64,000 nt of DNA from Porphyra umbilicalis (lineage: Eukaryota > Rhodophyta > Bangiophyceae > Bangiales > Bangiaceae), in assembly GCA_002049455.2 (NCBI GenBank), contig KV918766.1:372001-436000 (forward strand), given 5' to 3'. A model generated the notes under the pieces. That model was not told the origin of the DNA. It made no database searches and saw only the letters and a list, made by a program, of their open reading frames with translations. The translations under genes and the position numbers were made by a program. Below, one piece after another: positions 34,750 to 44,373 of this stretch (the stretch's first letter is position 1; every line of letters starts with the position of its first letter).

Positions 34750-35204
34750 CAGTTCTCGCGAAAGGCACTTGCACAAGCTTCACTTTCAGGCCCGCCTGCC
34801 ACTGAGGGGGGGCTTCTATTGATACTTTATTGAGCCCACATCCGGTTGCCCCACCTTTCTGCTGCACGGAGTAGCTGGTGCCGCCTCTTTACGATTTGTT
34901 TTCACTATTTTCAAACGGGACTTGCCAGCTTCCTGCCTTTTCGATGACGGAATCCGTCTAAACTCAAGAATGCTCTCACATTTGCGTTGACGCACCTCTC
35001 TCCCCCCGCGACCGTGCTTGATGTCCTCAACCGATCTGTCGGGATCCCTTGCGCTGCAATGAAGACAATCGCGACGTCGCCAGTAATTGCTAAAGCCACA
35101 CCTCGCAAGCACCATTTGGCCGCGACTTCTACCCCTGGACCAGCTCCTCCTCTCAGCCTTCCCTAAAGATAAGGATAGCAGAGCTTTGCGGTCAGCGATC
35201 TTAT

Positions 35205-35829
35205 GGTGCGTGTCCCAAAAATGAGACATAGCGGTTTTTTCTTTATTTCTCGGCCCACTGGCCTTCTGCAACGGTCCGATAATGTAATGTGACCCGCTCG
35301 GTCCCACTGTGATTCCAGAACAGCCCCTGACAGTGTTAGCAGAGGCGGCATATCCTGACGTGTCATGGGGGACAGTGTCATATATTGCAACTTCGACAGG
35401 TGACGATCACGCGGCCCAATCAAATGCACTGATACTAGAGCAGGCACTTGCTGACAATTTGTGCACGAAGAAAAGGGCACCACCTTACCAATAAAATCGT
35501 GAAAAAGACCCCCATGAAGCCCCCTGTGAGAAAAACACGATTTGGGACACCCGTCATCGAAGCTCCAGTTAGCACATGAGCTTTGGCGTTGCAAACCTTT
35601 AACCCCAAGAACCTGAAAAAGACTGGCTCCAAGATCGGGGCTATCTGAGAGGTCCAGAGAACAGGGCCCACAGGCGAGTATTACGGAGTTGTCAGCCAAG
35701 AACGCGTCGGGAGAGGCTCTTTCCACGGAGGCCAGTCGAGAATTTTTTCGTACCCCACGCCGCCTGCCCCCGAGCAGTGACGTGTCAGTCCTTCAGAAAA
35801 CGCGCATGTCTCATTTTTGGGACACGCAC
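35205..35829. mobile_element. 625-bp TIR element, family copy A (MITE)
   Basis: Both ends carry the inverted repeat GGTGCGTGTCCCAAAAATG (about 26 matching bases in all). A minus-strand frame stays open for about 188 codons (35726-35163), nearly identical to that of copy B. It contains ACGPCS, SSCANWSFDDGCP, SSCTNC and LVSVHLIGPRDRHLS. I do not recognise this frame as a protein family. Terminal repeats and size fit a Tc1/mariner-type MITE. Confidence 0.75.
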
Positions 35830-36423
35830 GAGATAGTACTTCTTTTGCCGAGGTCGTTGCAAAATACGCGGAATAGAATGCACAGGATCAGGCTGGATGT
35901 GGTGGATGAAAGTCCGCATGACAGTGTCACGTCAGACCTGGCGTGTGGCCAATGGCGTCTCGCTGCTCGGGTGGACGTTCTCATCTCAGACGCGCGATGA
36001 GTACTGTCCCTGACGCAATTCTGGATCAGCGACGCATAGCTGGATCACCGGAATCGTCGATTCCAGCTCATTTGCCCGTCTTTTTTCTGCTTTTTCTCTC
36101 TCCTTCGACGCTGCTACAAGAATACAACAGCGGAGGGGGAGAAAACATACCAACAGAAAGCCCAGAGAAAGGCGCATTTTTTGCTGTCAAGGGTCCTCGT
36201 ATGCTCGAAAATAAACGGAGACGGTCGGGGTGGCGAGGGTTGAGGCCGTCCTGTTGGCGCCAAGTGCCCGTAAAATTGCAGATCCGGTCGATCGACCGCG
36301 GTCGGGACCACAAACCGTTGATCCGGCTCGGTGATCGGGGGCCCTCCTCCCGGCTGGCACTCATTCACGAGCGCGCGCTTTCTCGCTGTCCCGTCCACTC
36401 GTTGCTACAAGTGCCCTCCGTCA
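35830..36423. other. Spacer between inverted MITE copies
   Basis: About 590 bases separating two inverted copies of the same MITE. No conserved ORF. It includes an AT-rich tract around 36080-36215. Confidence 0.4.
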
Positions 36424-37010
36424 ACTGACACATCACTGCTCGGGGGCAGGCGGCGTGGGGTACGAAAAAATTCTCGACTGGCCTCCGTGGAAAGAGCCTC
36501 TCCCGACGCGTTCTTGGCTGACAACTCCGTAATACTCGCCTGTGGGCCCTGTTCTCTGGACCTCTCAGATAGCCCCGATCTTGGAGCCAGTCTTTTTCAG
36601 GTTCTTGGGGTTAAAGGTTTGCAACGCCAAAGCTCATGTGCTAACTGGAGCTTCGATGACGGGTGTCCCAAATCGTGTTTTTCTCACAGGGGGCTTCATG
36701 GGGGTCTTTTTCACGATTTTATTGGTAAGGTGGTGCCCTTTTCTTCGTGCACAAATTGTCGGCAAGTGCCTGCTCTAGTATCAGTGCATTTGATTGGGCC
36801 GCGTGATCGTCACCTGTCGAGGTTGCAATATATGACACTGTCCCCCATGACACGTCAGGATGTGCCGCCTCTGCTAACACTGTCAGGGGCTGTTCTGGAA
36901 TCACAGTGGGACCGAGTGGGTCACATTACATTATCGGACCGTTCCAGAAGGCCAGTGGGCAGAGAAAAAAAGGAAAAAACCGCTATGTCTCATTTTTGGG
37001 ACACGCACCA
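36424..37010. mobile_element. TIR element, family copy B, one end truncated
   Basis: Inverted relative to copy A and nearly identical to it. Its right end is intact (complement of GGTGCGTGTCCC ending at 37010, followed by TA). On the left, similarity begins at ACTGACAC (36424), so about 40-50 bases including the terminal repeat are missing. The open frame here (36331-37035, plus) matches copy A's residue for residue except at a handful of sites. Confidence 0.75.
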
Positions 37011-37493
37011 TACTGTTTCGACATTAGGAATGTAACCCCCGCATCCTCATCAACATAAGACAGATGTTTCTAACTAGAATCCGAACGCATCAGCCGATGA
37101 AAGACGGTATGAAAAAAAATGAAGACAACAGTGACAAACTCCGTAAGAGCGGTTCACAAATAAGAACGCTATTTATCCATGTTTTCCACAACCCAGCTTA
37201 GTACCAGTTGCCAAAAATTGGAACGTGATCGGCCAGTAGGAAGGGCATGAGAGGAAAAGTTGCTGGCAGACTTACCGGCAGAGATTTACTGTTAAAGTGT
37301 GCAAAAGCTTTTATCCATTTGAATGCTCCAGTGAGGTGCCCAGAGCCCCTATTTCGAATTGTAAAATAATTCGCCATATAGTGAAGTGGCCCCCATCCTT
37401 CTCTCTCAGTCGCATTCAAATGCTGAATAACGCTACGTGCATGAAACATGGGCCTCCTGGCGCGGTCCGAAAGAACTGGAATTCTCCCCTATA
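37011..37493. other. Intergenic, nothing recognised
   Basis: About 480 bases of AT-rich DNA between the truncated MITE and a small pogo-like MITE. No ORF of note. Confidence 0.35.
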
Positions 37494-37623
37494 CAGTGCG
37501 TTCTCGTTACAAGAGACAGCTGATTCAGCTAAATATGAACATATGTTGCGTACACGGACTGGAATGCAAGACTCGCGACTCATATTCTCTTGTAAACGAT
37601 TCTCTTATATCGAGAACGTACTG
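37494..37623. mobile_element. 130-bp pogo-like MITE
   Basis: Flanked by TA on both sides (37492-37493 and 37624-37625). The ends read CAGTGCGTTCTCGTTACAAG and, on the other strand, CAGTACGTTCTCGATATAAG. About 110 bases match the right arm of the pogo-like element at 14873-17440, so it is an internally deleted derivative of that family. Confidence 0.8.
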
Positions 37624-37722
37624 TACTCTGGCGCCCGAACCGCTGGAACACACCGACAAAAGGCCGCTATGGTTTGGAGGGGCCACTCACAATGCGCCAC
37701 AAATCGAGTCGAAAATACTTTA

Positions 37723-37888
37723 CAGTCTTTCTCCTTAGCAACGAACGCGTTCGACCGGCCTCTACCGTACAATCAATGGCGATCGTGGCTCCCGATCATC
37801 GTCTTCTGCACGAAAAATGTGGGCTACTTTCTGGTCGTACAGTACAGTACGATCGCCATAGAGGGTGGACAGCATTGGAGAAAGACTG
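37723..37888. mobile_element. 166-bp TIR MITE
   Basis: Flanked by TA (37721-37722 and 37889-37890), with 12-bp perfect inverted ends CAGTCTTTCTCC. Inside there is a weaker inverted pair (ccgtacaatcaatggcgatc / gtacgatcgcca). The same end sequence GGAGAAAGACTGTA also occurs at 11989-12002, in the 3' part of the MiaB-like gene. Confidence 0.75.
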
Positions 37889-38399
37889 TACTATGGCGTT
37901 GGCGGGCACCGCTGGGCTTGCTCTGAAGGCCATGGTATTGCACGGCCTGGAATCAGTGTGAAAGACATCAAATAGTATGTACCACGTCTTAAACGGATAC
38001 TTGCATGGTCAGGAGCGACCGCCCGTGGCACAATCTGCACCAATCGCTGAAAGCGATGGTTGTCCGACGTCCTCAAGCAGCGATGCTAGCCTATCGCTGT
38101 AATATTCACTTTCAGCGATTGGACAGCAATAAATCTCGCCATCCAGACTCGGGCGCGTGCATGGTAAGGGGGCCGCTGTGCTGTGGCGTGCGCCGCGTGC
38201 CGCTCCACACCCCAGTGGCAACGGCTGCTGACGACGGTCGCCGCCCCCACGCCCCCCATGGCGGCAAGTGCCATGTGCGGTGGCCAAGGGAGTTGCTTGC
38301 CTTCCTCGTCCCCGCCGTCCTTGTGGACACCGGCCCGTCCCGGCCGCTGCGCCTGACGTCTCCGTCGGCCAGCTCGACGCGGCCCCGCGCGTCGCGGCC
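37889..38399. other. Upstream region of the ACT-domain gene
   Basis: About 510 bases changing from AT-rich to GC-rich at about 38130. A short inverted pair (caatcgctgaaag at 38040 and ctttcagcgattg at 38110) flanks about 60 bases. It probably holds the promoter of the following gene. Confidence 0.4.
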
Positions 38400-39785
38400 A
38401 TGGCCTTTCTCGATGGCCCCCCGGCGGCGGCAGCGTCGCTGCGCCGCCGCCCCCTCGCCGCCGCAGCCACCGCCGCCGTCGGTGGCCGCCGCCGCCCGCG
38501 GGCGGGGCGCCCCTCCCCACGGCGCCCCCCCCCCGAGCGGCGGCGCCCTCCCCCCCCCCCGCCCCCGCACCGCCGCGTGGCTCTCCTCTGACCTCTACAT
38601 GGCGCTGGTGCGGCCGGAAGACGCGGTGGGCAGCCGCGTGCGGGTGCCCCGGGACGTGGCCGCCGCCTCCCCCGCCCTCGACGAGACGGCGGCGGCGTTG
38701 CGGGCGGGCGGGCGGCTGGCCTTGCCGGCGCGCCCCGACAACACGACCGTCTTTTTTGTGGCGCCGCCGCCGCCGCCGGGTGGCGACGGCGGCAGCGGAG
38801 GCGGCGGCGGTGCCACCGGGGCGGGGGGCCCCGCCCTCGTTGCGTTTGCCACCGACCGTCACGGCTTGCTGCTCGACGTGGTGGCGGTGCTCGCCGCCAC
38901 GGGCGTAGCGGCCGTCGGCGTGACGCCCGCGCTCGGCGCCGCCGGCGGGTGGCTCCTTCACGGCCGCGCCGAGGCGGACGCGGCGGCCGCCGGCCGGGGC
39001 GTGCGCGGTTCGGGCCTCCGCCCCGAACACGCCACCGTCGTGCGGCTGGGGTGGGGTCGCCCGCCCGCCCCGCCGCCGTCGGGGGGGGTGCTCGACCAGC
39101 TCGTGGCGGTGGTAGGAATGGAGCTCCGCGCGCGGCCGCCGCGGCCGCTGCCGGGGGGGGGGGGGGTGGGTGGTGGGCGCGCCTGCTCGTGTCGCCGCCG
39201 GCGGGGGCGGGCGGCCGGTCGGCCGTGAGGGTGGGGGTCGATGCCGCAACGGCTGGGGTGGGTGGTGGCGGCGATGGCGGCGGCGGCGAGGGGGGGCTGG
39301 CGGCGGCGGTGGCCGCCGCGGCAGCAACCGCCGGCGTGGCCGTCGAGTCGACAACCGTCGCTGCGGGCGTCGGCGGTGCCGGCCGCGTCGAGCTGTCCTT
39401 TGCGGTCGTCGACGTGCGCGGCGGCAGCGGCGGCGGGCGCGGCGCGTTGCGGGTGTCGGCCGTGCGGCGGTTGGCCGCGGGGGTGTTGGTCGCCCTGCGA
39501 CACGCGGCGGCGGCGGCGGCGGCGGCCGACGGCGGCTGGGAGCCGCCGCCCGGCGACTTGTGGGCCCAAACGTGGCACCCCGCCGTCGACGCCCTGCTCG
39601 TTGCCGAAGCCGTGTGGCTCGCCCCGGGGTTGGGGGCGGGGGGGGTCGACGCCGGCGCCTTTGGGCGGTACGCGACACCCAACCTCCGCGGCCGCGCGCC
39701 AGACGTGCCGTACGTGCGGGTCGACGCTGGGGCGGGGGTGGAGTGCTTGGGGGGTGGGACGTGGGACGTGGGGCACATGTCATGA
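38400..39785 (+). CDS. Probable plastid ACT-domain protein
   Basis: The ATG at 38400 gives MAFLDGPPAAAASLRRRPLA, a plastid-type leader resembling the start of the shikimate kinase below. After a C-rich stretch the frame with SSDLYMALVRPEDAVGSRVR runs to TTVFFVAPP. An ACT-like unit follows (ALVAFATDRHGLLLDVVAVL then AATGVAAVGVTPALG: the DRxGLLxDV pattern). After the G tract at 39153-39168 the frame changes and a second, weaker ACT-like unit follows (RSAVRVGVDAAT, GVAVESTTVAAG, RVELSFAVVDVRG). The tail ends WHPAVDALLVAEAVWLAPGL ... GGTWDVGHMS, which I do not recognise. About 460 residues in all. Both frame changes fall on C/G tracts (about 38525-38560 and 39153-39168). ACT domains bind amino acids and regulate metabolism; the exact target is unknown. 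Confidence 0.5.
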
Positions 39786-40136
39786 ACGGGCAGCGCCCGA
39801 GCTCGTCGAGTACTCAACGTCCTTTTGCCGTGTCGTTTCTTTGTTTCTTCCATGTCAGACTCGGGAATGCAAGCGATGCAGACATGCAACAATGCAAGGA
39901 GGACGCGCACCCAAGATACAGATCAAGAGAGCGGGCCGGCGAACCACAACGGGGCTGGGAGAGAGGATGAAGAAAAAAAAAAAGGAAAAAGAACTCCAAA
40001 AAAAACGGAAAGAACCCACAGCCCGGGAGAGAACAAGAAGATAAAAGGAGGAAAGTCCAGAAAAAGGAGAGAAGGAAGGTTAAGGGAGAGACGTGGAAGA
40101 AAGGAGGGAGCAGCCCGGGCTCCCCAGCGCCGACGC
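39786..40136. other. Convergent intergenic region, A-rich
   Basis: About 350 bases between the ends of two convergent genes. The plus strand is very purine-rich (A-runs at 39966-40075), which on the minus strand makes a T-rich 3' UTR for the zinc-finger gene. No ORF of note. Confidence 0.45.
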
Positions 40137-40877
40137 TCACGGGTCGGCGGCCCGCGCATGTTTGCGCTTGTAGTGCCGCTCCAGGAGCGTCACGTCCTTG
40201 AAGGCGCATCCGCACGCGGCGCACACGACGCCCTTGCCGCCGTGCGCGGTGCGGAGGTGCTCGACGAGCTTGGCGCGGTACCCAAAACACATCTTGCGGC
40301 AGATGCCACACCGGTACTGGCGCTTGTGGTGGTGGATGTTCTTCTCGTGCCGCCGCGTGTACTCCATGAGCAGGAAGGTGACGCCACACACCTCGCAGGG
40401 GAAGGAGGCGGATCCGATGCCGACGCCGTGGCGGGTGGTCAGGTGCTTCTCAATGTTGGTTTTCCGTGTGAAGTAGGTGCCGCACAGGTAGCAGCAGCCA
40501 CCGGGGTCTCCGCCGGTGGTCGTGCCGCCGGCCGCCCCGCCAGTGCCCGTGGAGGCAGACGGCGAGCTGCCGGCGGCGGAGCTGCCGGCGGCAGCGGCAG
40601 GGGTGGGAGATGGGGGCGGCGCAAATGATGACAAGGCGACCTTGGTGTGGCCGTGGCCCTGGCCCTGGCCGTGGCAGCCAACACCACGCAAGTGCGCGGA
40701 GCCGGCGGATGCTTGGATGGAGGTGGGTGTTCTAACCCCCTCAGACGACGTTATCGAGCCGTTGTCATAGTTTGAGGCGGGGGCGGGCCGGTTGCCACCA
40801 GATTGGAGCAGGAGCATGCTGGCCGCCGCGTGCGACCGCGGGTCCATATCGGTCGTCAGAAGCGTCGACATGTCCAT
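40137..40877 (-). CDS. Four-finger C2H2 zinc-finger protein
   Basis: About 246 residues from the ATG at 40877 (CACCATGG, MDMSTLLTTDMDPRSHAAAS); an in-frame ATG at 41084 would add 69 residues of doubtful, UTR-like sequence. The N-terminal half is Ser/Ala/Gly-rich and low in complexity. The last about 115 residues hold four C2H2 fingers: CYLCGTYFTRKTNIEKHL..H, CEVCGVTFLLMEYTRRHEKN..H, CGICRKMCFGYRAKLVEHL..H and CAACGCAFKDVTLLERHYKR..H. All Cys and His ligands are present. Linkers are irregular rather than TGEKP-like. Probably a nuclear DNA- or RNA-binding protein; target unknown. Frame intact. Confidence 0.85.
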   Translation of the reverse strand: MDMSTLLTTDMDPRSHAAASMLLLQSGGNRPAPASNYDNGSITSSEGVRTPTSIQASAGSAHLRGVGCHGQGQGHGHTKVALSSFAPPPSPTPAAAAGSSAAGSSPSASTGTGGAAGGTTTGGDPGGCCYLCGTYFTRKTNIEKHLTTRHGVGIGSASFPCEVCGVTFLLMEYTRRHEKNIHHHKRQYRCGICRKMCFGYRAKLVEHLRTAHGGKGVVCAACGCAFKDVTLLERHYKRKHARAADP

Positions 40878-43800
40878 GGTGACACCAAAAAGCAGGGGTG
40901 GGCAGGCGGGGGGGACCCTCGACGCGGCGTAGAGTTGTTGGAAGGCGGGATGGAGTCGATGTTTGCCGGTCACCTCGTCGATAAGGAATAAAAAAAAAGA
41001 GAAAGTGTAGGTGAGCAAGCTGGAGTGGAGGTGGGGGAAGAGTTGCTGGGGGAGCCGGAGGGCGCTCACGGCGGACAGGAGCAACAGCCGTTGACGCTAT
41101 CGCTGCTCCGACCGAACACTTCCGGTCACACGAGTGCGAGCGGTCATGACAGCGTCACTGTGCCCAGGACCCGAAGGCGTCTCATATAGACTCAAGGCAC
41201 CCTCCTGGGCGAGGGCAGCGCTCCGCCCAACCTCCAGCGAGCCCTCCACAGGACCCCCTCAGATATCCAAATGCGCCCCAGGGCGCTGTGGCCCGCCTCC
41301 CTGCCGAGCCTCAACCAGCATGCGCGCACAGGCGCGCAGCCCACGGCACCAACAAGTGCCCCACCCGCCCCCGCCCCCACGGCGCTGGCCAATCCAAGCG
41401 CCACCTGCGCCACGGACCGTGCCACGGCTGACGGCGCGGCGGCCCGCTCCCCCAAGCGGACCCCAAAAAACCCTGCCTGCTACCGATGGTGGATGAGCGG
41501 CGGTCCCCCGCGGGGGTCGGTGTGGCTCGCGTCTGTTTGGCGGCAAGGGAACGGGGCGCGCGCGCGCGGCGGCAGAGAGTCGGCCATGAGTCGGGGCGGG
41601 CCCATTGTGCGTTGCTGGCCCTGGACGGGCCCCAGCCGCACGGATCCCCGGCGGAGGAGGGCACACGCGACTGGCTGCCGAGGGCATTTGCCTGGGGGTT
41701 GCTGCCCTCGGGCGGCTGGACGGGGATCCTGCCTGTCACACGCGCCCTACTGTGACCGATCTGCAGCGCCGGTGCGCTGCAAGCCCCCCCCCCCTCAAAC
41801 CCCACCCACTGCACGCGTCGGCCGCGTGGCAGGGGCGCCGCACCGCCGCTCAATCCAGACAGGTCCCAGACGGGCGACCGCCTCGAGGCGCGCCTCCAGC
41901 CCGACACCGCCAGCCCGCCACCGACGCAGCCCAGAAAATCGTTGGGGACTGAATGGGGTGGTCGCAGATGCCCTGGGTCTTGCTTTTGGCCCGCCCCCCC
42001 GCCTGCCGTCTGTCGCCCGCGACACGTCCGACAGCGGCAGGCTGCGGTGGCTGTGGGCAGGGGACCAGGCACGCCTCATGGCCTACCGACCACAGCCAGC
42101 GGCAACCTTCAGCCTCCGCACGCGCTGGCGGGCCCCCGCGCCAGCCCTTCCTCTCACACGGCCGGCTGGGGGGGGGGCGGACTGTTGACTGAACAGCCGA
42201 CCGCCGCCGCAGGCAAATGCCCTCCGCCGCGTGTGACGGTGGCAGGGGCTTTTGGTGCAACGTGCGGCGGTGCGGGTGCCTCTCTCGGTTGGGCCGTCGG
42301 GAGGCGAGCGGAAGGTGTGGCGGGGGACGCGTGTGCCTGGCGGCGGCCCCGAGGAGCGGAAATGCGAAACGCAGCGCCGCTGCGGGCTGGTCGGAAAATG
42401 GGAAGAGCCGCGGCACTGTGGGGTGTGCGTGCACCCTCGGAGCGCCCACCCACTGCACCCGCTGGAACAGCGGCCGGAACGGAAGCGGGGAGCAAACAAG
42501 CCTTTTCGCACGCGGAAGGATGTTGCGTGGTCCGCCTGGCCATGACCCCCTTTCTCCTGACCCTCTTGTGGTGGCTTTTCTGAGCCACTGTTGTGCCGCC
42601 GCAGTACGGGAGAAAACATGGTATCACCAGGTCAACAGAGAGGACTCGACACACGGAACGAGACGGCCGACAACCCCAGGGTGCGCCGAGGCGTGGACAC
42701 CACGACGCGACGCACGAAGATGCCCTCGAACAAGGGCCGCCACCCCTATCTTGGCCCAGCCGTGGCCAAGCGGCCGAGGGCTGACCCAACAGCGCCACTG
42801 CTTCCAGCGGGCCACTCTGCAGCGACGGCTGAGTTGGTCGCAGCCGTCTGCCACCGCCACGGCGGCAGCCGTGAACGTGGGCCTAGGTCGACCACGAGCC
42901 GTGAAACCCCGCCGTCCACAGGCACTTCGACGGGTGACTCGGCCGCGGCCACCACCAGCTGCAGGCCGCTGCGGTCACGTTGACAAGCAGGAGGCGTGGC
43001 GGCTTCTCGTCCACTCACCCGGCAGGCGGCCTTGCAGCTACGACTGTTGCTTTGGCTATGGCTGCCATGCTGGTCGTTCCTCCAGTTCACCGACGGTTTG
43101 GTTTCAATTGTCCAGGCCGGCTGTCGGCGGGCTCGCGTTGACGGGCCAACAGCGACACTGCCACAACCTGAATGCAACGGAGCCAGGACGGATGATGGGG
43201 AGACTGCTCTAGGGCACGGTACCGCCCAATGATCGGCGACCTGCGCCACTGTTGAGACTTCATGTCCACCGAGGTGCGGCCGTGGAGGGCAGACCGCCGC
43301 CGTCTTCAAAGTCTGCGGGCACTGCCGCCTTCGTGAACGGGCTTGTCACATGCCCTGGCTGCGGCAGCACCGACCCCCAGCAGGGCATTCTGGTCACTGA
43401 CTTCGTTCGGCGCAGGCGGAGGCGGGTCCAGTGCGCCACTGGGGGCCCTCCCCCGAGGTTCGGAGCTGCGCGACACGGGGTCAGCGTGCCAGCCCAGCAT
43501 CAAGCTGCGCGGTCGCTCCTGTGTCTTGGCACAAGGCTGCGCGCTCAGGCTCTCTAAAGCGAGGACCGCCGGACATCAGTGTGGCTCTGTTGGTCTGTAG
43601 AAGTCATTAACCCACACCACCCAGTGGCCAGTCCGTGTGGCTGTGGCACACGCACGAGCTCGACTCGCATCCGATTGGTGCTTGCAGCACCCCTGACGCC
43701 CGCTCAGGCTATTTGCCCTTTCTCCGCTCCCAGCCGCGGTGTCTCACTCGCACCACGGTGGTGCGAGGGCGGTGGCGGCAGCATCGTGGGCCCGTCAGAC

Positions 43801-44373
43801 CCTTCAATCTGGGAGCCTCTGACGTCACCTGTTGAGGTGCAACTAGGGTGCGCCTGCAATGGGTGCACGGGAGGGGCCGGCGCGGCGAGGCAGCACGGGC
43901 CCCCAAAACGCCCGCCACCGGGGAGCGCACGCAACTCGGAGCGCCTCCCCACCACTCGCGACAGCGGAGTCCAGTCGACCGCACTGGCAGACTGTGCTGC
44001 GGGTGCAGTCTGGGTACACCCCCAGGCAGCTGATCGACAGGTGACGGTGACGTCGCCTGTCGCCGCGCCCGTTGCGGGCACCAAACCGCCGCCACACGTG
44101 CAGCGTCCGGCTGGCGGGGACGCGCTGTTCCCGGCGCGAAGCGCGGGCCGGGACGGTGCGTCGGGGGCTTGCAAGCGCGCGCCACGCACCAAGCGCGGGC
44201 GTGAATCACGTGCGTTCTCCGAGCGCTGGTGGTCGCGCGCGGCTGGGGAGCACGACGACCGACCGGTCGTCGCCGCCGGAGGCGGATGGATACGTAGCTT
44301 GAGCTGGCGGTTCGCGGATGGGGGCGGCGGGAGGATGCCAGCGGCCACACGCCACGCGGCAACCTCTGAGGCG
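40878..44373. other. GC-rich repeat debris, no supported gene
   Basis: About 3.5 kb. The first part (to about 41130) is the 5' region of the zinc-finger gene. From 41250 to 44370 many overlapping frames are open on both strands. A few Cys-rich phrases recur (CETQRRCGLVGKWEEPRHCG at 42357-42416; LVTCPGCGSTDPQQGILVTD near 43343; VCGHCRLRERACHMPWL near 43308), resembling zinc ribbons of decayed transposases, and 'ccacccactgcac' and 'ggcaaatgcc' phrases repeat. No frame is coherent enough to call a gene. Confidence 0.35.

Larger units (their letters stand above)
32671..35204. other. Intergenic, repeats only
   Basis: About 2.5 kb. No conserved ORF. It holds the presumed 5' end of the hAT remnant, a short perfect-type hairpin (33484-33536) and a 90-bp foldback (34660-34749). 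A patch of 'gatatactc/gagtatac' phrases at 33230-33370 resembles sequence at 15370-15560, suggesting dispersed repeat debris. Confidence 0.35.
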
